Assembly (NCBI GenBank): GCA_900557355.1
Contig: USSR01000312.1
Span: 1 to 7,874 of the forward strand
DNA length: 7,874 nucleotides
Direction of reading: 5' to 3'
Source: an uncultured Bacteroides sp.
Lineage (GTDB): Bacteria > Bacteroidota > Bacteroidia > Bacteroidales > Bacteroidaceae
Shown: positions 1 through 7,366 of the stretch, piece after piece
Layout: the number at the start of each line of letters is the position of its first letter
Position numbering within the stretch: position 1 is the first letter of the stretch
Made by a program: the position numbers and the translations under genes
Notes under the pieces: generated by a model
Database searches by the model: none
What the model was told of the DNA's origin: nothing
What the model saw: the letters and a program-made list of their open reading frames with translations, nothing else

Positions 1-371
1 ATTCTGTTTCAGAGGAACCATTAAAAGTAGACAACGAGTTCAATCCGATATATCAATATATTAAAACTCGTTTGTTCCGAAGCGGAAAGCCCGATGCAGA
101 CGAAAAATCGCAGGCTATGGCGCGCGACCGATTATATATATGGATGGATAAGGCGATTCTTCCTAAAGATTATTTGAACGACCTGCTAACGGTGCTTGAC
201 ATAGGAGGCTTGACGGGTGAGGAGATTCGTTTTATCAACAAGCATACAGCTAAAAGAGCCGATAGGGTGATGGAAAGAATCACTCAGGAATACTTGAATC
301 GTGTAATAGGAAAAATGAACAAAGTGTTCGAAGGCGATGAAACCTTGATTCTCGCAGAACAACTAAAATAA
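1..371 (+). CDS. C-terminal end of an unrecognised protein, first gene of the defence-like operon (5' truncated)
   Basis: The frame is open from the left edge (first full codon at base 3) to TAA at 369-371, so 122 residues are visible and the true start lies outside the window. The TTG at 72 is an internal leucine codon, not a start. The visible part is soluble, charged and mostly helical by inspection. It has a W-M-D-K-A-I-L-P-K-D-Y segment around visible residues 46-56 and a C-terminal helix rich in E, R and K ending LAEQLK. I see no catalytic motif, membrane segment or signal peptide. It ends ten bases before the methyltransferase start, so the two are almost surely co-transcribed. Genes in this position next to Eco57I-like methylases are often large SNF2/DEAD-type helicases, and this could be such a helicase's C-terminal tail. 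That is inference from context only. Confidence 0.75.
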   Translation, partial: SVSEEPLKVDNEFNPIYQYIKTRLFRSGKPDADEKSQAMARDRLYIWMDKAILPKDYLNDLLTVLDIGGLTGEEIRFINKHTAKRADRVMERITQEYLNRVIGKMNKVFEGDETLILAEQLK

Positions 372-381
372 GATTGCCGTT

Positions 382-3300
382 ATGATTAATTTTAGCACGA
401 AATATAATCGAACAGAATTTGTTCGTTTTTTGCAAAATGATTTTTTGCCCGAGGCGGACTTTCTGCCTGAAGTAAACGAGGTCGAAAATCTGCAAACGAC
501 AAAGTATATCAAAACCATTACGAAGTTGGGTGTATGCCCATCGCTTCGTCTGGCTGTGTATGAGGCTCGTCATAGCTCGATGCACGATGCTCGCGTTAGC
601 CTGTCAAAGGAGATATTCCAGTTTATGGCAGACAAACGGGAACGAAGAGCGTTGGTTCTTTTTGTGCCAGAGAATAATGATGCGAATTATCGTTTTTCTT
701 TAATATCCATCGAATTGGATGAGCTTGAAGATGGTACAATCAAACGGTCCTATTCCAATCCCCGTCGATATTCCTATTATTTGGGGGAAGGTATAGCAGC
801 ACGTACACCCAGAGAATATCTGCTTAAAAAGACAAGAGTTCAAAGTGTCTCAGACCTGAAAAGCCGCTTCTCAGTTGAGATTCTCAATGAGAACTTCTTT
901 AAGCAGTATAAAGCGCAATATAAAAGATTCTGTGATTTTCTCCAGAATGATCCAGAAATGCAGCGGAGTTTTATAAAGTATGAGGATCAGGGCAAGGCGA
1001 TTCGCGACTATGTCAAGAAGATGATGGGACGAATCGTATTCTTGTATTTTGTGCAGCGGAAAGGTTGGCTCAATGGAGATTATCGCTACATGAGTAATTT
1101 GTATACTAATTCTTCCGATGCTATTAAAGCCGATTTCCTCGACAAAGTAGGGGAGCCAATGTTTTTCGGTTTGCTGAATACTTCTGCATCGGAACGTGTA
1201 ACTAATGCTAAAAGACACGATTGGGATCTTTCTTTAATTCCTGGTTGGGAGAATATTCCCTATTTGAACGGAGGTTTATTCGAGCAGGATGATATTGATA
1301 AATGCAGATCTGTATTTCCGCAAGAGTATTTCAAACAATTGTTTGAATTCTTTGACACCTATAATTTCACTATTGACGAAAATGATCCTGATGACAACGA
1401 GGTCGGCATTGATCCCGAAATGTTGGGACACATCTTTGAAAACTTGTTGGAGGATAATAAGGATAAGGGGGCGTTCTATACACCCAAGGAGATTGTGCAG
1501 TATATGTGCCGCCAAAGTGTCATCCAATATCTGAAAAGCCATGAGCCTGATGGGCAGTACGCTTCGGCAATTGAACATCTGATCAACGATGGGATTGTGA
1601 GTCCCGAGTTGCAAAAAAGGGATGTTGCAGTACGATTCACTCAATTGCTTAGAGGTGTGAAAGTTTGCGATCCAGCTATTGGCTCGGGAGCTTTCCCGAT
1701 GGGCATTCTCTATGTGCTATATCATTCAATACATAATTTGCATCCTCATGCGGAACCTCACGGCGACTTCAACTCTACTAGAACGAAGCGAGAAATCATT
1801 CAAAACAACATCTTCGGTGTCGATATTGAGCAAGGTGCGGTAGATATTGCCCGTCTGCGTTTTTGGCTGGCATTGGTCGTCGATGCCCATGAGTCAGAAC
1901 CTCTGCCGAATCTCGATTACAAGATCATGTGCGGTAACTCACTCCTGAGCCGATATTCTTTGGAGATGCCCTTAGATGATGTTTTTGTAGAATATAACAA
2001 AACGCACGCAAACAATCCAATGTCGTTGGATAAGTACAAAGAAAAGGTTCAGGCCTTTACGAACGAGTCCAACCATGAAAAGAAGGAAGAGTTAAGAACC
2101 ATTATTGAAGAAGTCAAACGGACATTCCGGACGTTGCTTATTGAAGAAGTTCGCACTGCAATACAACGCATAGGCAAGGAACTATCCGAACTGACAGCAC
2201 CTCGACTATTTGGCACTCTTGATGCCAAACAAAAGAAACGCATCAAGGAGCTACAAAAGAGGTATGCTGAGAAGCAAAAGGAGTTGCCAGAGAAACAAAC
2301 AAGTCTCAATTACCAAAATGCATTCGAGTGGAGATTTGAATTTCCTACGCTACTCGATGAGCAGGGGCGTTTTATGGGTTTTGACATTATAATCGCCAAT
2401 CCTCCTTTTGGGGCAAAATTGTCAGAGTGGGAAAAGGCGACCTATAAAAAGGAATACGCTGATGTACATATGCGTACCCCCGAAACGTTCTGCTATTTTA
2501 TATCCAGAGCGTTTCGTCTTGCCATGCCTGGTGCCATAGTTACTTATATCGTACCTAATAACATGTTTTTCCAAAACGAGAACGAAAATACCCGGTCTTT
2601 ACTGCTGTTCTCGAATCAACTTATTAGAGCGATTAATTTAGGGGATAATACATTTGAGAATGCAGATGTTCCGACTTGCATTTTTATCGCACAAAAAAGG
2701 CACGTCGAGGACTATTATGTCAAATATTCAGATTACAGAAATTATAACATAAAGGATATCGACTGGGATAAGAATATTGAGCAAATAGCAATAGATAAGA
2801 TCAAGTCTATCCCGGCATACGTCCTTGGCATATCCAATAACGACATTGATATTTTAAATACGATTCGTCAGAACGGTATTACGATAGATTCTTTGGCTGA
2901 AGAGATGGCAAGCGGAATATCAACCGGAGGTGATAAGATTTTCCGTATATCAGAAGAATTTGCACGAGAAAAACATTTTGAACAAGACATATTGCGCAAA
3001 GTGTTAATTGGCTCTGATATAGATAAATACGTCGTTAAAGATGCAAATCAACTGATTATATATTCAACGAAATCAGCCAATACGCCCACGTATCCCAACA
3101 TTTATCAATATTTATTGCCTTATCAGGATAAATTATCAAGCAAGAGAGAGACCCGAAAGGGGACTCTACCATGGTGGTGCTTGCATTGGCCAAGGTATGA
3201 TCAATTATTTGAAGAGCCCAAAATCATTATGCGGCAAACATCCGACAGCATCCGTTGTGTATATGATGAATCGGGATATTATGTGCTGAATAGCATCTTA

Positions 3301-3825
3301 GTATTTAAGAAGAATTCCGAGCGATACAGCTATAAGTACATAGCAGCCGTGCTCAACTCAACGCTGACCGATTATTTGTATAAGAAACTGACTCAGGAAG
3401 AAGGGAGAACATTTGCAGAGGTCAAACCTGCAAATGTGCGAAAACTCTATATACCTAAAGCTACTAGGGAAGAGCAAGATTTACTTTCGATATTATATGA
3501 TTACCTGGTATTCCTGAAGAATCCCAATCAAACAGACTCTTTTGTTTCTTTGAATTCTATGTTCATAGATCTCTTTGAGAAAATCATCGATGGATGTGTT
3601 TATGAACTTTTATTTAGGGAGCATATGAAAGAGCGGGAGATTGATATTATGAGCTATCTTTATCAACAGATCAAACCTATTGAAGGACTGTCTGATCAAG
3701 ATAAAAACAATATCATTATTTCCGTTCACAGCAATATCTTTATGACTGATAATCCGGCAAGAGCACGATTGAAATTATTTGTTTCGCGCAGTCCAGAGTA
3801 TCTCAAACCCATTATTCAGCATTAG
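382..3825 (+). CDS. Eco57I/type IIG-like N6-adenine DNA methyltransferase (restriction-modification enzyme)
   Basis: This 1147-residue protein is predicted to transfer a methyl group from S-adenosylmethionine to adenine N6 in DNA. Motifs visible in order: GAFYTP (363-368, motif X region); DPAIGSGAF (430-438, motif I, cofactor binding); FGVDIE (478-483, motif II); CGNSLL (517-522); and IANPPFG (671-677, catalytic motif IV, NPPF). Residues about 555-640 are rich in E, K, R and Q and look like a coiled-coil insertion. From about 840 to 1040 the pattern GISTG, then WWCLHWPR (930-937), resembles TaqI/Eco57I target-recognition domains. VYELLF (1073-1078) fits the conserved C-terminus. The N-terminal ~200 residues include YEARHSS (60-66) and SNPRRYSYYLGEG (125-137). 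This is the position of the nuclease in type IIG enzymes, but no clean PD-(D/E)XK motif is visible. Length suits the family. ATG 382 follows the previous gene closely and lacks a Shine-Dalgarno, as is usual in Bacteroidota. Methylase activity is confident; cleavage is not. Confidence 0.93.
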   Translation: MINFSTKYNRTEFVRFLQNDFLPEADFLPEVNEVENLQTTKYIKTITKLGVCPSLRLAVYEARHSSMHDARVSLSKEIFQFMADKRERRALVLFVPENNDANYRFSLISIELDELEDGTIKRSYSNPRRYSYYLGEGIAARTPREYLLKKTRVQSVSDLKSRFSVEILNENFFKQYKAQYKRFCDFLQNDPEMQRSFIKYEDQGKAIRDYVKKMMGRIVFLYFVQRKGWLNGDYRYMSNLYTNSSDAIKADFLDKVGEPMFFGLLNTSASERVTNAKRHDWDLSLIPGWENIPYLNGGLFEQDDIDKCRSVFPQEYFKQLFEFFDTYNFTIDENDPDDNEVGIDPEMLGHIFENLLEDNKDKGAFYTPKEIVQYMCRQSVIQYLKSHEPDGQYASAIEHLINDGIVSPELQKRDVAVRFTQLLRGVKVCDPAIGSGAFPMGILYVLYHSIHNLHPHAEPHGDFNSTRTKREIIQNNIFGVDIEQGAVDIARLRFWLALVVDAHESEPLPNLDYKIMCGNSLLSRYSLEMPLDDVFVEYNKTHANNPMSLDKYKEKVQAFTNESNHEKKEELRTIIEEVKRTFRTLLIEEVRTAIQRIGKELSELTAPRLFGTLDAKQKKRIKELQKRYAEKQKELPEKQTSLNYQNAFEWRFEFPTLLDEQGRFMGFDIIIANPPFGAKLSEWEKATYKKEYADVHMRTPETFCYFISRAFRLAMPGAIVTYIVPNNMFFQNENENTRSLLLFSNQLIRAINLGDNTFENADVPTCIFIAQKRHVEDYYVKYSDYRNYNIKDIDWDKNIEQIAIDKIKSIPAYVLGISNNDIDILNTIRQNGITIDSLAEEMASGISTGGDKIFRISEEFAREKHFEQDILRKVLIGSDIDKYVVKDANQLIIYSTKSANTPTYPNIYQYLLPYQDKLSSKRETRKGTLPWWCLHWPRYDQLFEEPKIIMRQTSDSIRCVYDESGYYVLNSILVFKKNSERYSYKYIAAVLNSTLTDYLYKKLTQEEGRTFAEVKPANVRKLYIPKATREEQDLLSILYDYLVFLKNPNQTDSFVSLNSMFIDLFEKIIDGCVYELLFREHMKEREIDIMSYLYQQIKPIEGLSDQDKNNIIISVHSNIFMTDNPARARLKLFVSRSPEYLKPIIQH

Positions 3826-3826
3826 T

Positions 3827-5755
3827 ATGGCAGCGATAACCAAAATACGGATCGATGGATTCAAGGCATTTCCCGAAGAGTTTGAATTGGCTTTAGATGG
3901 GAAAAATCTGCTCATGTATGGAGAGAATGGCAGCGGAAAGTCTTCGATATATTATGCTTTACATGCCCTTCTGCAGAGTCAGTATCACGATAAAGGATTT
4001 ATTTATTTTGACAAAAATAATCCAGAGAGTCTTGTAAATAAATATACAACAACTGCAGACCCATATATAGAGGTGGAGTTAGAGGGTGGTGTTACAAAAT
4101 ATCATTTGTCAAAAGATGGATATAAAGAACTTCCGGCACAAGCCATCTCTCCTCTAAGAGATATGAATGCAGAGTGTGTTTTTATTAATCATAAATTCCT
4201 GTTTAATTGCTTCAGCTTTCGTAATTCACAATATATAGACCTGTTCCCTGTTTTTATCAAAGATATTTTACCGTTTACATTTACAAACGATAGGTCTAAA
4301 TATATCAGTGAACTTTATGATAAAGTTGTAGCTGGAATTCAAAGAAGAGGCCAAAGTCGGAAAATAGATCCCGGCTATGACGAGCTCATTGAAAAATTTA
4401 ATCAGGAGGTTTTAAGGATTATTGAAAAAATAAATCATAAGGATGGTATAAATGCCTCATCATCAGTAAGCAAAATATATAATAATCATTTCAGAGATTC
4501 AGACGACAGGGAGTTGTCAATAGAACTCAATTATGAAAATAACAAAGATAAAATACCTCAACCAAATAAATCTTATTGGTTGAGGTATGGATATAGATAT
4601 CAACAAACATCTGTAGCTCATGTAATACAAGAAGAACGAGTAGGACGAGTGATGGAAATTCTTCCTCCTGTAATCAGATTGACTATTAAAGAGAAGAAAG
4701 AGGATGGAACCTGGATTGATATGGAAAAGCCTCAGACCCAGCTTAATGAGGCTAAATTAACCGCAATAATTCTGTCGATAAGATTCTCATTATTAGATTT
4801 AGTGGCGGCTCCTGACGGTCGTTTCTTGGCTTTGGACGATATGCTTATCAGCCTGGATATGAGCAATCGGTCTAAAGTTGTAGATTATTTGCTGGGGAAA
4901 GTGGTAAATCAATATAAAATATATTTATTTACTCATGATAGAGCCTTCTTTGAATTAGTTAAAGAAGTTGTCAAGCAAAAAATTAAAGGTTATGAAAGTG
5001 CTTGGCTGTTTAAAGAGATATATAACGATAACTTTCCCACGAACAACCCAATTAGCTATGATTCAGAGGATGCCTATACACGCGCAATATACCATTATAA
5101 AAAATTTGATTATCCGGCTTCTGCAAATTATTTGAGAAAATCGGTTGAAGAACTAATTCAGCTCTTCCCCAAATATATATCTAGAACTGATGATGGCTTA
5201 TCCAAAGAAAAATTGAGAGGAAAAATAGATGCTGCCAAATCTCTTTTTGAATGTATGGATGGAGACACTGATGATATTCAAACCATAATATTATCTTTAG
5301 GAACATTGTTAAATCCGTTGTCACATAGAAGTATAGATACAAATATATACCGCACAGAGTTAGATGCAATTATAAAAGTAATACCCAAAGTAAAACAGCA
5401 TATACTAAAATTAGATATCAAAGAAATTATAGCCGTAGAAAATGCTGTATATCTATTTCTTGATGAAAATGATGCTACTAAATGTGAAATAAAAATCAAT
5501 TTGAAAACGCCTCTTTATTCATTTGTGGATTTTGATGGCCATAGAAAGCTATCAAAAGCAAAAGGAGATTCTATTGAAAGTATAACAATTAATAATGGAG
5601 TTCGAGAGGCTCCTCAACAATTCGAATATTATAAAGGTAAAACCTTAGAAGAAATATGTCAGCTATTATACAATCGTATAGGGAAAGAATATACTGGTAA
5701 TTATATTGACTTCTATAAAGATCAAGCTGGTCATGATTTAAACTCGTTACTCTAA
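3827..5755 (+). CDS. ABC/SMC-like AAA ATPase with C-terminal extension, operon partner of the methyltransferase
   Basis: This 642-residue soluble ATPase is of the RecF/SMC-like ABC class found in many defence operons. Motifs: Walker A GENGSGKSS (32-40); ABC signature QLNEAKLTA (305-313); Walker B with D-loop FLALDDMLISLD (333-344); and the switch histidine in FTHD (368-371). The usual Walker B D-E pair is D-D here (D337, D338). The insert between Walker A and the signature (about 270 residues) is short, with no long coiled coil and no CxxC zinc hook, unlike Rad50. Residues about 400-642 form a separate C-terminal part. It has a helical stretch ASANYLRKSVEELIQLF (431-447), a LLNPLSH motif (494-500) and a final mixed region of unknown fold. 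The helical part may be HEPN-like, but no R-x4-6-H motif is evident. ATG 3827 is one base after the methylase TAG, implying coupled translation. The frame extends back to TTG 3779, but that start would overlap the methylase and precede the conserved N-terminal strand. The 3' end is very AT-rich (14 G/C in 5401-5460). Confidence 0.88.
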   Translation: MAAITKIRIDGFKAFPEEFELALDGKNLLMYGENGSGKSSIYYALHALLQSQYHDKGFIYFDKNNPESLVNKYTTTADPYIEVELEGGVTKYHLSKDGYKELPAQAISPLRDMNAECVFINHKFLFNCFSFRNSQYIDLFPVFIKDILPFTFTNDRSKYISELYDKVVAGIQRRGQSRKIDPGYDELIEKFNQEVLRIIEKINHKDGINASSSVSKIYNNHFRDSDDRELSIELNYENNKDKIPQPNKSYWLRYGYRYQQTSVAHVIQEERVGRVMEILPPVIRLTIKEKKEDGTWIDMEKPQTQLNEAKLTAIILSIRFSLLDLVAAPDGRFLALDDMLISLDMSNRSKVVDYLLGKVVNQYKIYLFTHDRAFFELVKEVVKQKIKGYESAWLFKEIYNDNFPTNNPISYDSEDAYTRAIYHYKKFDYPASANYLRKSVEELIQLFPKYISRTDDGLSKEKLRGKIDAAKSLFECMDGDTDDIQTIILSLGTLLNPLSHRSIDTNIYRTELDAIIKVIPKVKQHILKLDIKEIIAVENAVYLFLDENDATKCEIKINLKTPLYSFVDFDGHRKLSKAKGDSIESITINNGVREAPQQFEYYKGKTLEEICQLLYNRIGKEYTGNYIDFYKDQAGHDLNSLL

Positions 5756-5761
5756 AGGAGA

Positions 5762-5816
5762 AGCCCAGATAATGTATAAGTGTAAAACTAGCAAGTAGGA
5801 CAGAATATTCTGGGCT
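5762..5816. repeat. Inverted repeat and nested 12-base palindrome after the ATPase gene
   Basis: AGCCCAGA at 5762-5769 is perfectly complementary to TCTGGGCT at 5809-5816, giving an 8-pair stem with a 39-base loop. The right arm overlaps a separate perfect palindrome, CAGAATATTCTG, at 5801-5812, so the two hairpins exclude each other. It begins six bases after the ATPase stop and is followed by T-rich sequence but no clean T-run. It could be a weak first terminator, an mRNA 3'-end stabiliser or a protein-binding site, or be coincidental. Confidence 0.45.
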
Positions 5817-5869
5817 GATATTTCTCATTTAGGGACATCTCCTCCGTAAATAGTTTCGTTTTATACTAT

Positions 5870-5906
5870 CAATCAGGTTCGTTTTGACGAGCCTGATTGT
5901 GTTTTT
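5870..5906 (+). terminator. Strong intrinsic terminator of the methylase-ATPase operon
   Basis: CAATCAGGTTCGT (5870-5882) pairs with ACGAGCCTGATTG (5887-5899) over 13 positions with one G-T wobble and a four-base TTTG loop. TG and then five T residues (5902-5906) follow. It lies 115 bases after the ATPase stop on the same strand, with no gene between, so it probably ends the operon transcript. Confidence 0.85.
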
Positions 5907-6634
5907 GTCCTTGGCTCAGAATCTGCTACCAGCCATATTTTATGCGTGGGGCAATGGCTAGTGTCACGTGTCCCTATACAACTGATGATTCTTCTCGGAA
6001 ACTTTGCGGCAGGGGACGATATATTAGAGAATTGTTACATCCTCTTACGTTTCGGCCCTTGATGAATCGCCGACGGCCCTCGAAACTGTTTGCTCAAAAT
6101 ATGAAAGACCCAATTGCTCTCCGCAATCAAGGTGGGTTCGCTGTCCAAAACCGCCTCGGCCAGTAAATGCTGTATGGCCTGATTTACGAAGGTGGAATAC
6201 GGCCGCTTTCTGACCAGGTCCGAAAAATCAGGGGCTCATTCAATGATCGGTTGTCTCCAAACGCAGGTCCTAGACACGCCATTGCGAATCGTCGAAATGG
6301 ATGCAGGAAAGATGGGAATGCTGCTCTATTATCCACCTTCTACGGGCAATTTCGTAAAATTGACGCCAATTACATTTAACTCCTGGAGGAGTTTCTAACC
6401 AATCTTCTGCGGGGAATAAGGCGCTTACGATGCTCTATTGACAGGAGAATGATACCTGCAAATTGATCACAGTCAGGGGTGGGATTTTTGCCAGAGTCCA
6501 AGAACTCAGCAACTATGATTGCCAACATAACTACTCGAGATGTATCTGCTGAGCCTTGACCTTCGCCAAAGAAATGCCACTAAGGACAAGGTGTCTGTAC
6601 TAGCGAAAAGTCGTGAACCAAGCGACAACTCCCA
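5907..6634. other. Gene-poor junction between the AT-rich operon and the GC-rich chromosome
   Basis: About 730 bases hold no intact gene that I can support. Plus-strand open stretches (for example 5897-6166 and 6192-6398) have unnatural composition, rich in R, P, C and N, and no recognisable motif. The minus strand is more protein-like but split between frames (see the pseudogene entry). Inverted repeats CCTGATTT/AAATCAGG (6178-6185 and 6225-6232) and AACTCCT/AGGAGTT (6378-6384 and 6387-6393) are present; repeats of this size are expected by chance at this length. Base composition is intermediate between the two flanks. No tRNA, integrase, transposase or terminal repeat was seen. Confidence 0.6.
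6035..6579 (-). pseudogene. Possible decayed minus-strand gene, unrecognised, in pieces over three frames
   Basis: Three consecutive minus-strand open stretches run in the same direction but in different frames. They are 6376-6579 (67 codons, including VVMLAIIVAEFLDSGKNP), 6270-6434 (54 codons, including FPAEDWLETPPGV and FYEIARRRWIIEQ) and 6035-6235 (66 codons, including RPYSTFVNQAIQHLLAEAVL and SNWVFHILSKQFRG, ending at the TAA complement 6035-6037). Above the last stretch the same frame continues past a single TGA (complement 6236-6238). Composition is amphipathic and ordinary, unlike the plus-strand readings. This would fit one gene of about 180 codons broken by frameshifts and a stop. 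I recognise no family, and open runs of this length can arise by chance at about 48 percent GC. Confidence 0.25.
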
Positions 6635-7126
6635 TCAAAAACAACGCACCGGTTTACGCCCCAACTCCAGCCCGTAGAGAACGTCGAGCGAGCTGGGGCG
6701 GCCGTCCGTGCGGAGGGCGTAGACGCTCTCTTCGGCCATCGTGGCGATGGTGTAGTTGCGGGTTTGGGCGGTCTGCCAACCGGTCCGGCGGGCGTTGCGG
6801 ACGGCAAAGATCACGATGCGCTGCTCGGCCAGTGCCTCTTCGACGGCGGGAGGGTAACGGCGGTAGAGGGCGCGCCCTAGGGCCCAGATCACCGGATGGC
6901 GAGATTTCAGCAGGAGTTCAAAGACGGATTTTTCGAGCGGTGACTGGAAGCCGCTGATTACGACACGGTCGGTAGCACAACACGCTTCGGCCCAGCGGAG
7001 GGCCTGCTCCTCGACGGCCGGCGAGACGACGCGCGAGGCGAAGAAGGCGACCTTCCGGCGGCCGAGCAGGGCGGGGTTGCCCGTGTAATCGTAATCGAAA
7101 GCCATAAAAAACGTGGGTTGCCGCAT
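6635..7126 (-). CDS. DprA/Smf-like (SLOG superfamily) Rossmann-fold protein
   Basis: This 163-residue protein resembles the small stand-alone DprA-like proteins common in Bacteroidota. Visible features are a first strand RRKVAFFASR (23-32), a glycine-centred segment VVISGFQSPLEK (55-66) typical of the DprA nucleotide-binding region, and a second strand HPVIWALGR (77-85). Near the end, TRNYTIATMAEESVYALR (122-139) echoes the DprA pattern in which RN-x-IIA precedes the last strand. It is much shorter than full DprA (about 300-380 residues), lacking the N-terminal SAM-like and C-terminal winged-helix domains. Full DprA loads RecA on single-stranded DNA; the role of the short form is not established. 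Two starts are possible: ATG 7126 and ATG 7105 (residue 8), the latter directly after six T residues and closer to the expected family start. GC is high, unlike the operon to the left, so it probably belongs to the host chromosome. Confidence 0.8.
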   Translation of the reverse strand: MRQPTFFMAFDYDYTGNPALLGRRKVAFFASRVVSPAVEEQALRWAEACCATDRVVISGFQSPLEKSVFELLLKSRHPVIWALGRALYRRYPPAVEEALAEQRIVIFAVRNARRTGWQTAQTRNYTIATMAEESVYALRTDGRPSSLDVLYGLELGRKPVRCF

Positions 7127-7361
7127 TGACTTACCCCGTACTCAGGCCTTCGCTGCCCCACACCGAAATAAGCAACACGAACAGCCCACGCGAAACGCGT
7201 ATCATGCACATAGCAAGCCAAAGGCCTGCGGGCACAATACATGCGTCCACGAGGCGTCCCGTTACATCCCTTCCGGTGTGTCAAGGTTGCGAAGTTTGAG
7301 TACGGAAGAAAACGTAATTAAACGTTCGTAGTATGTTAGTTCCGCGGATCGGCACGGAACC
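7106..7361 (-). ncRNA. Candidate structured RNA or attenuating 5' leader upstream of the DprA-like gene
   Basis: A transcript from the minus-strand promoter at 7367-7374 would begin almost on an 8-pair hairpin (7353-7360 with 7339-7346, 6-base loop). It would then form stems 7322-7326/7311-7315, 7303-7308/7270-7275, 7221-7228/7143-7150 (8 perfect pairs), 7196-7200/7188-7192 and 7179-7185/7152-7158. It ends in six U (complement 7106-7111) directly before ATG 7105. A rival stem, 7185-7190/7112-7117, closes just before the U-run and shares bases with two of the hairpins, as in attenuators. In the hairpins with imperfect pairs, the imperfections are G-U on the minus strand but A-C on the plus strand, which favours minus-strand RNA. 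It matches no RNA class I can recall (not tmRNA, RNase P, SRP or 6S by motif). Single stems could be chance. Confidence 0.4.
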
Positions 7362-7366
7362 ATCTA

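Noticed and set aside
72..74. TTG as the start codon of the first gene
   Set aside because: The same frame is open without a stop back to the window edge and reads as ordinary protein, so this is an internal codon of a truncated gene.
3779..3826. TTG start extending the ATPase by 16 residues
   Set aside because: It would overlap the methylase end, and the ATG at 3827 gives the typical ATPase N-terminus just before the first strand.
5870..5899. T-arm-like GGTTCG at the edge of a possible tRNA
   Set aside because: The bases form a 13-pair hairpin followed by a T-run; no acceptor, D or anticodon arms can be placed, so it is a terminator.
6178..6232. 8-base inverted repeat CCTGATTT/AAATCAGG as a transposon end or structured RNA
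   Set aside because: One such pair within 60 bases is expected about once by chance in a stretch this long, and no transposase or target duplication accompanies it.
6580..6957. Open frames overlapping the DprA-like gene on both strands
   Set aside because: Their composition is heavily R, P, S, A and G, as expected for shadow frames of a GC-rich gene, while the minus frame 6635-7126 carries recognisable Rossmann motifs.
7113..7331. Plus-strand open frame of 72 codons in the intergenic region
   Set aside because: No family resemblance, odd composition rich in H, R and N, no promoter before it, and it overlaps the minus-strand hairpin series.
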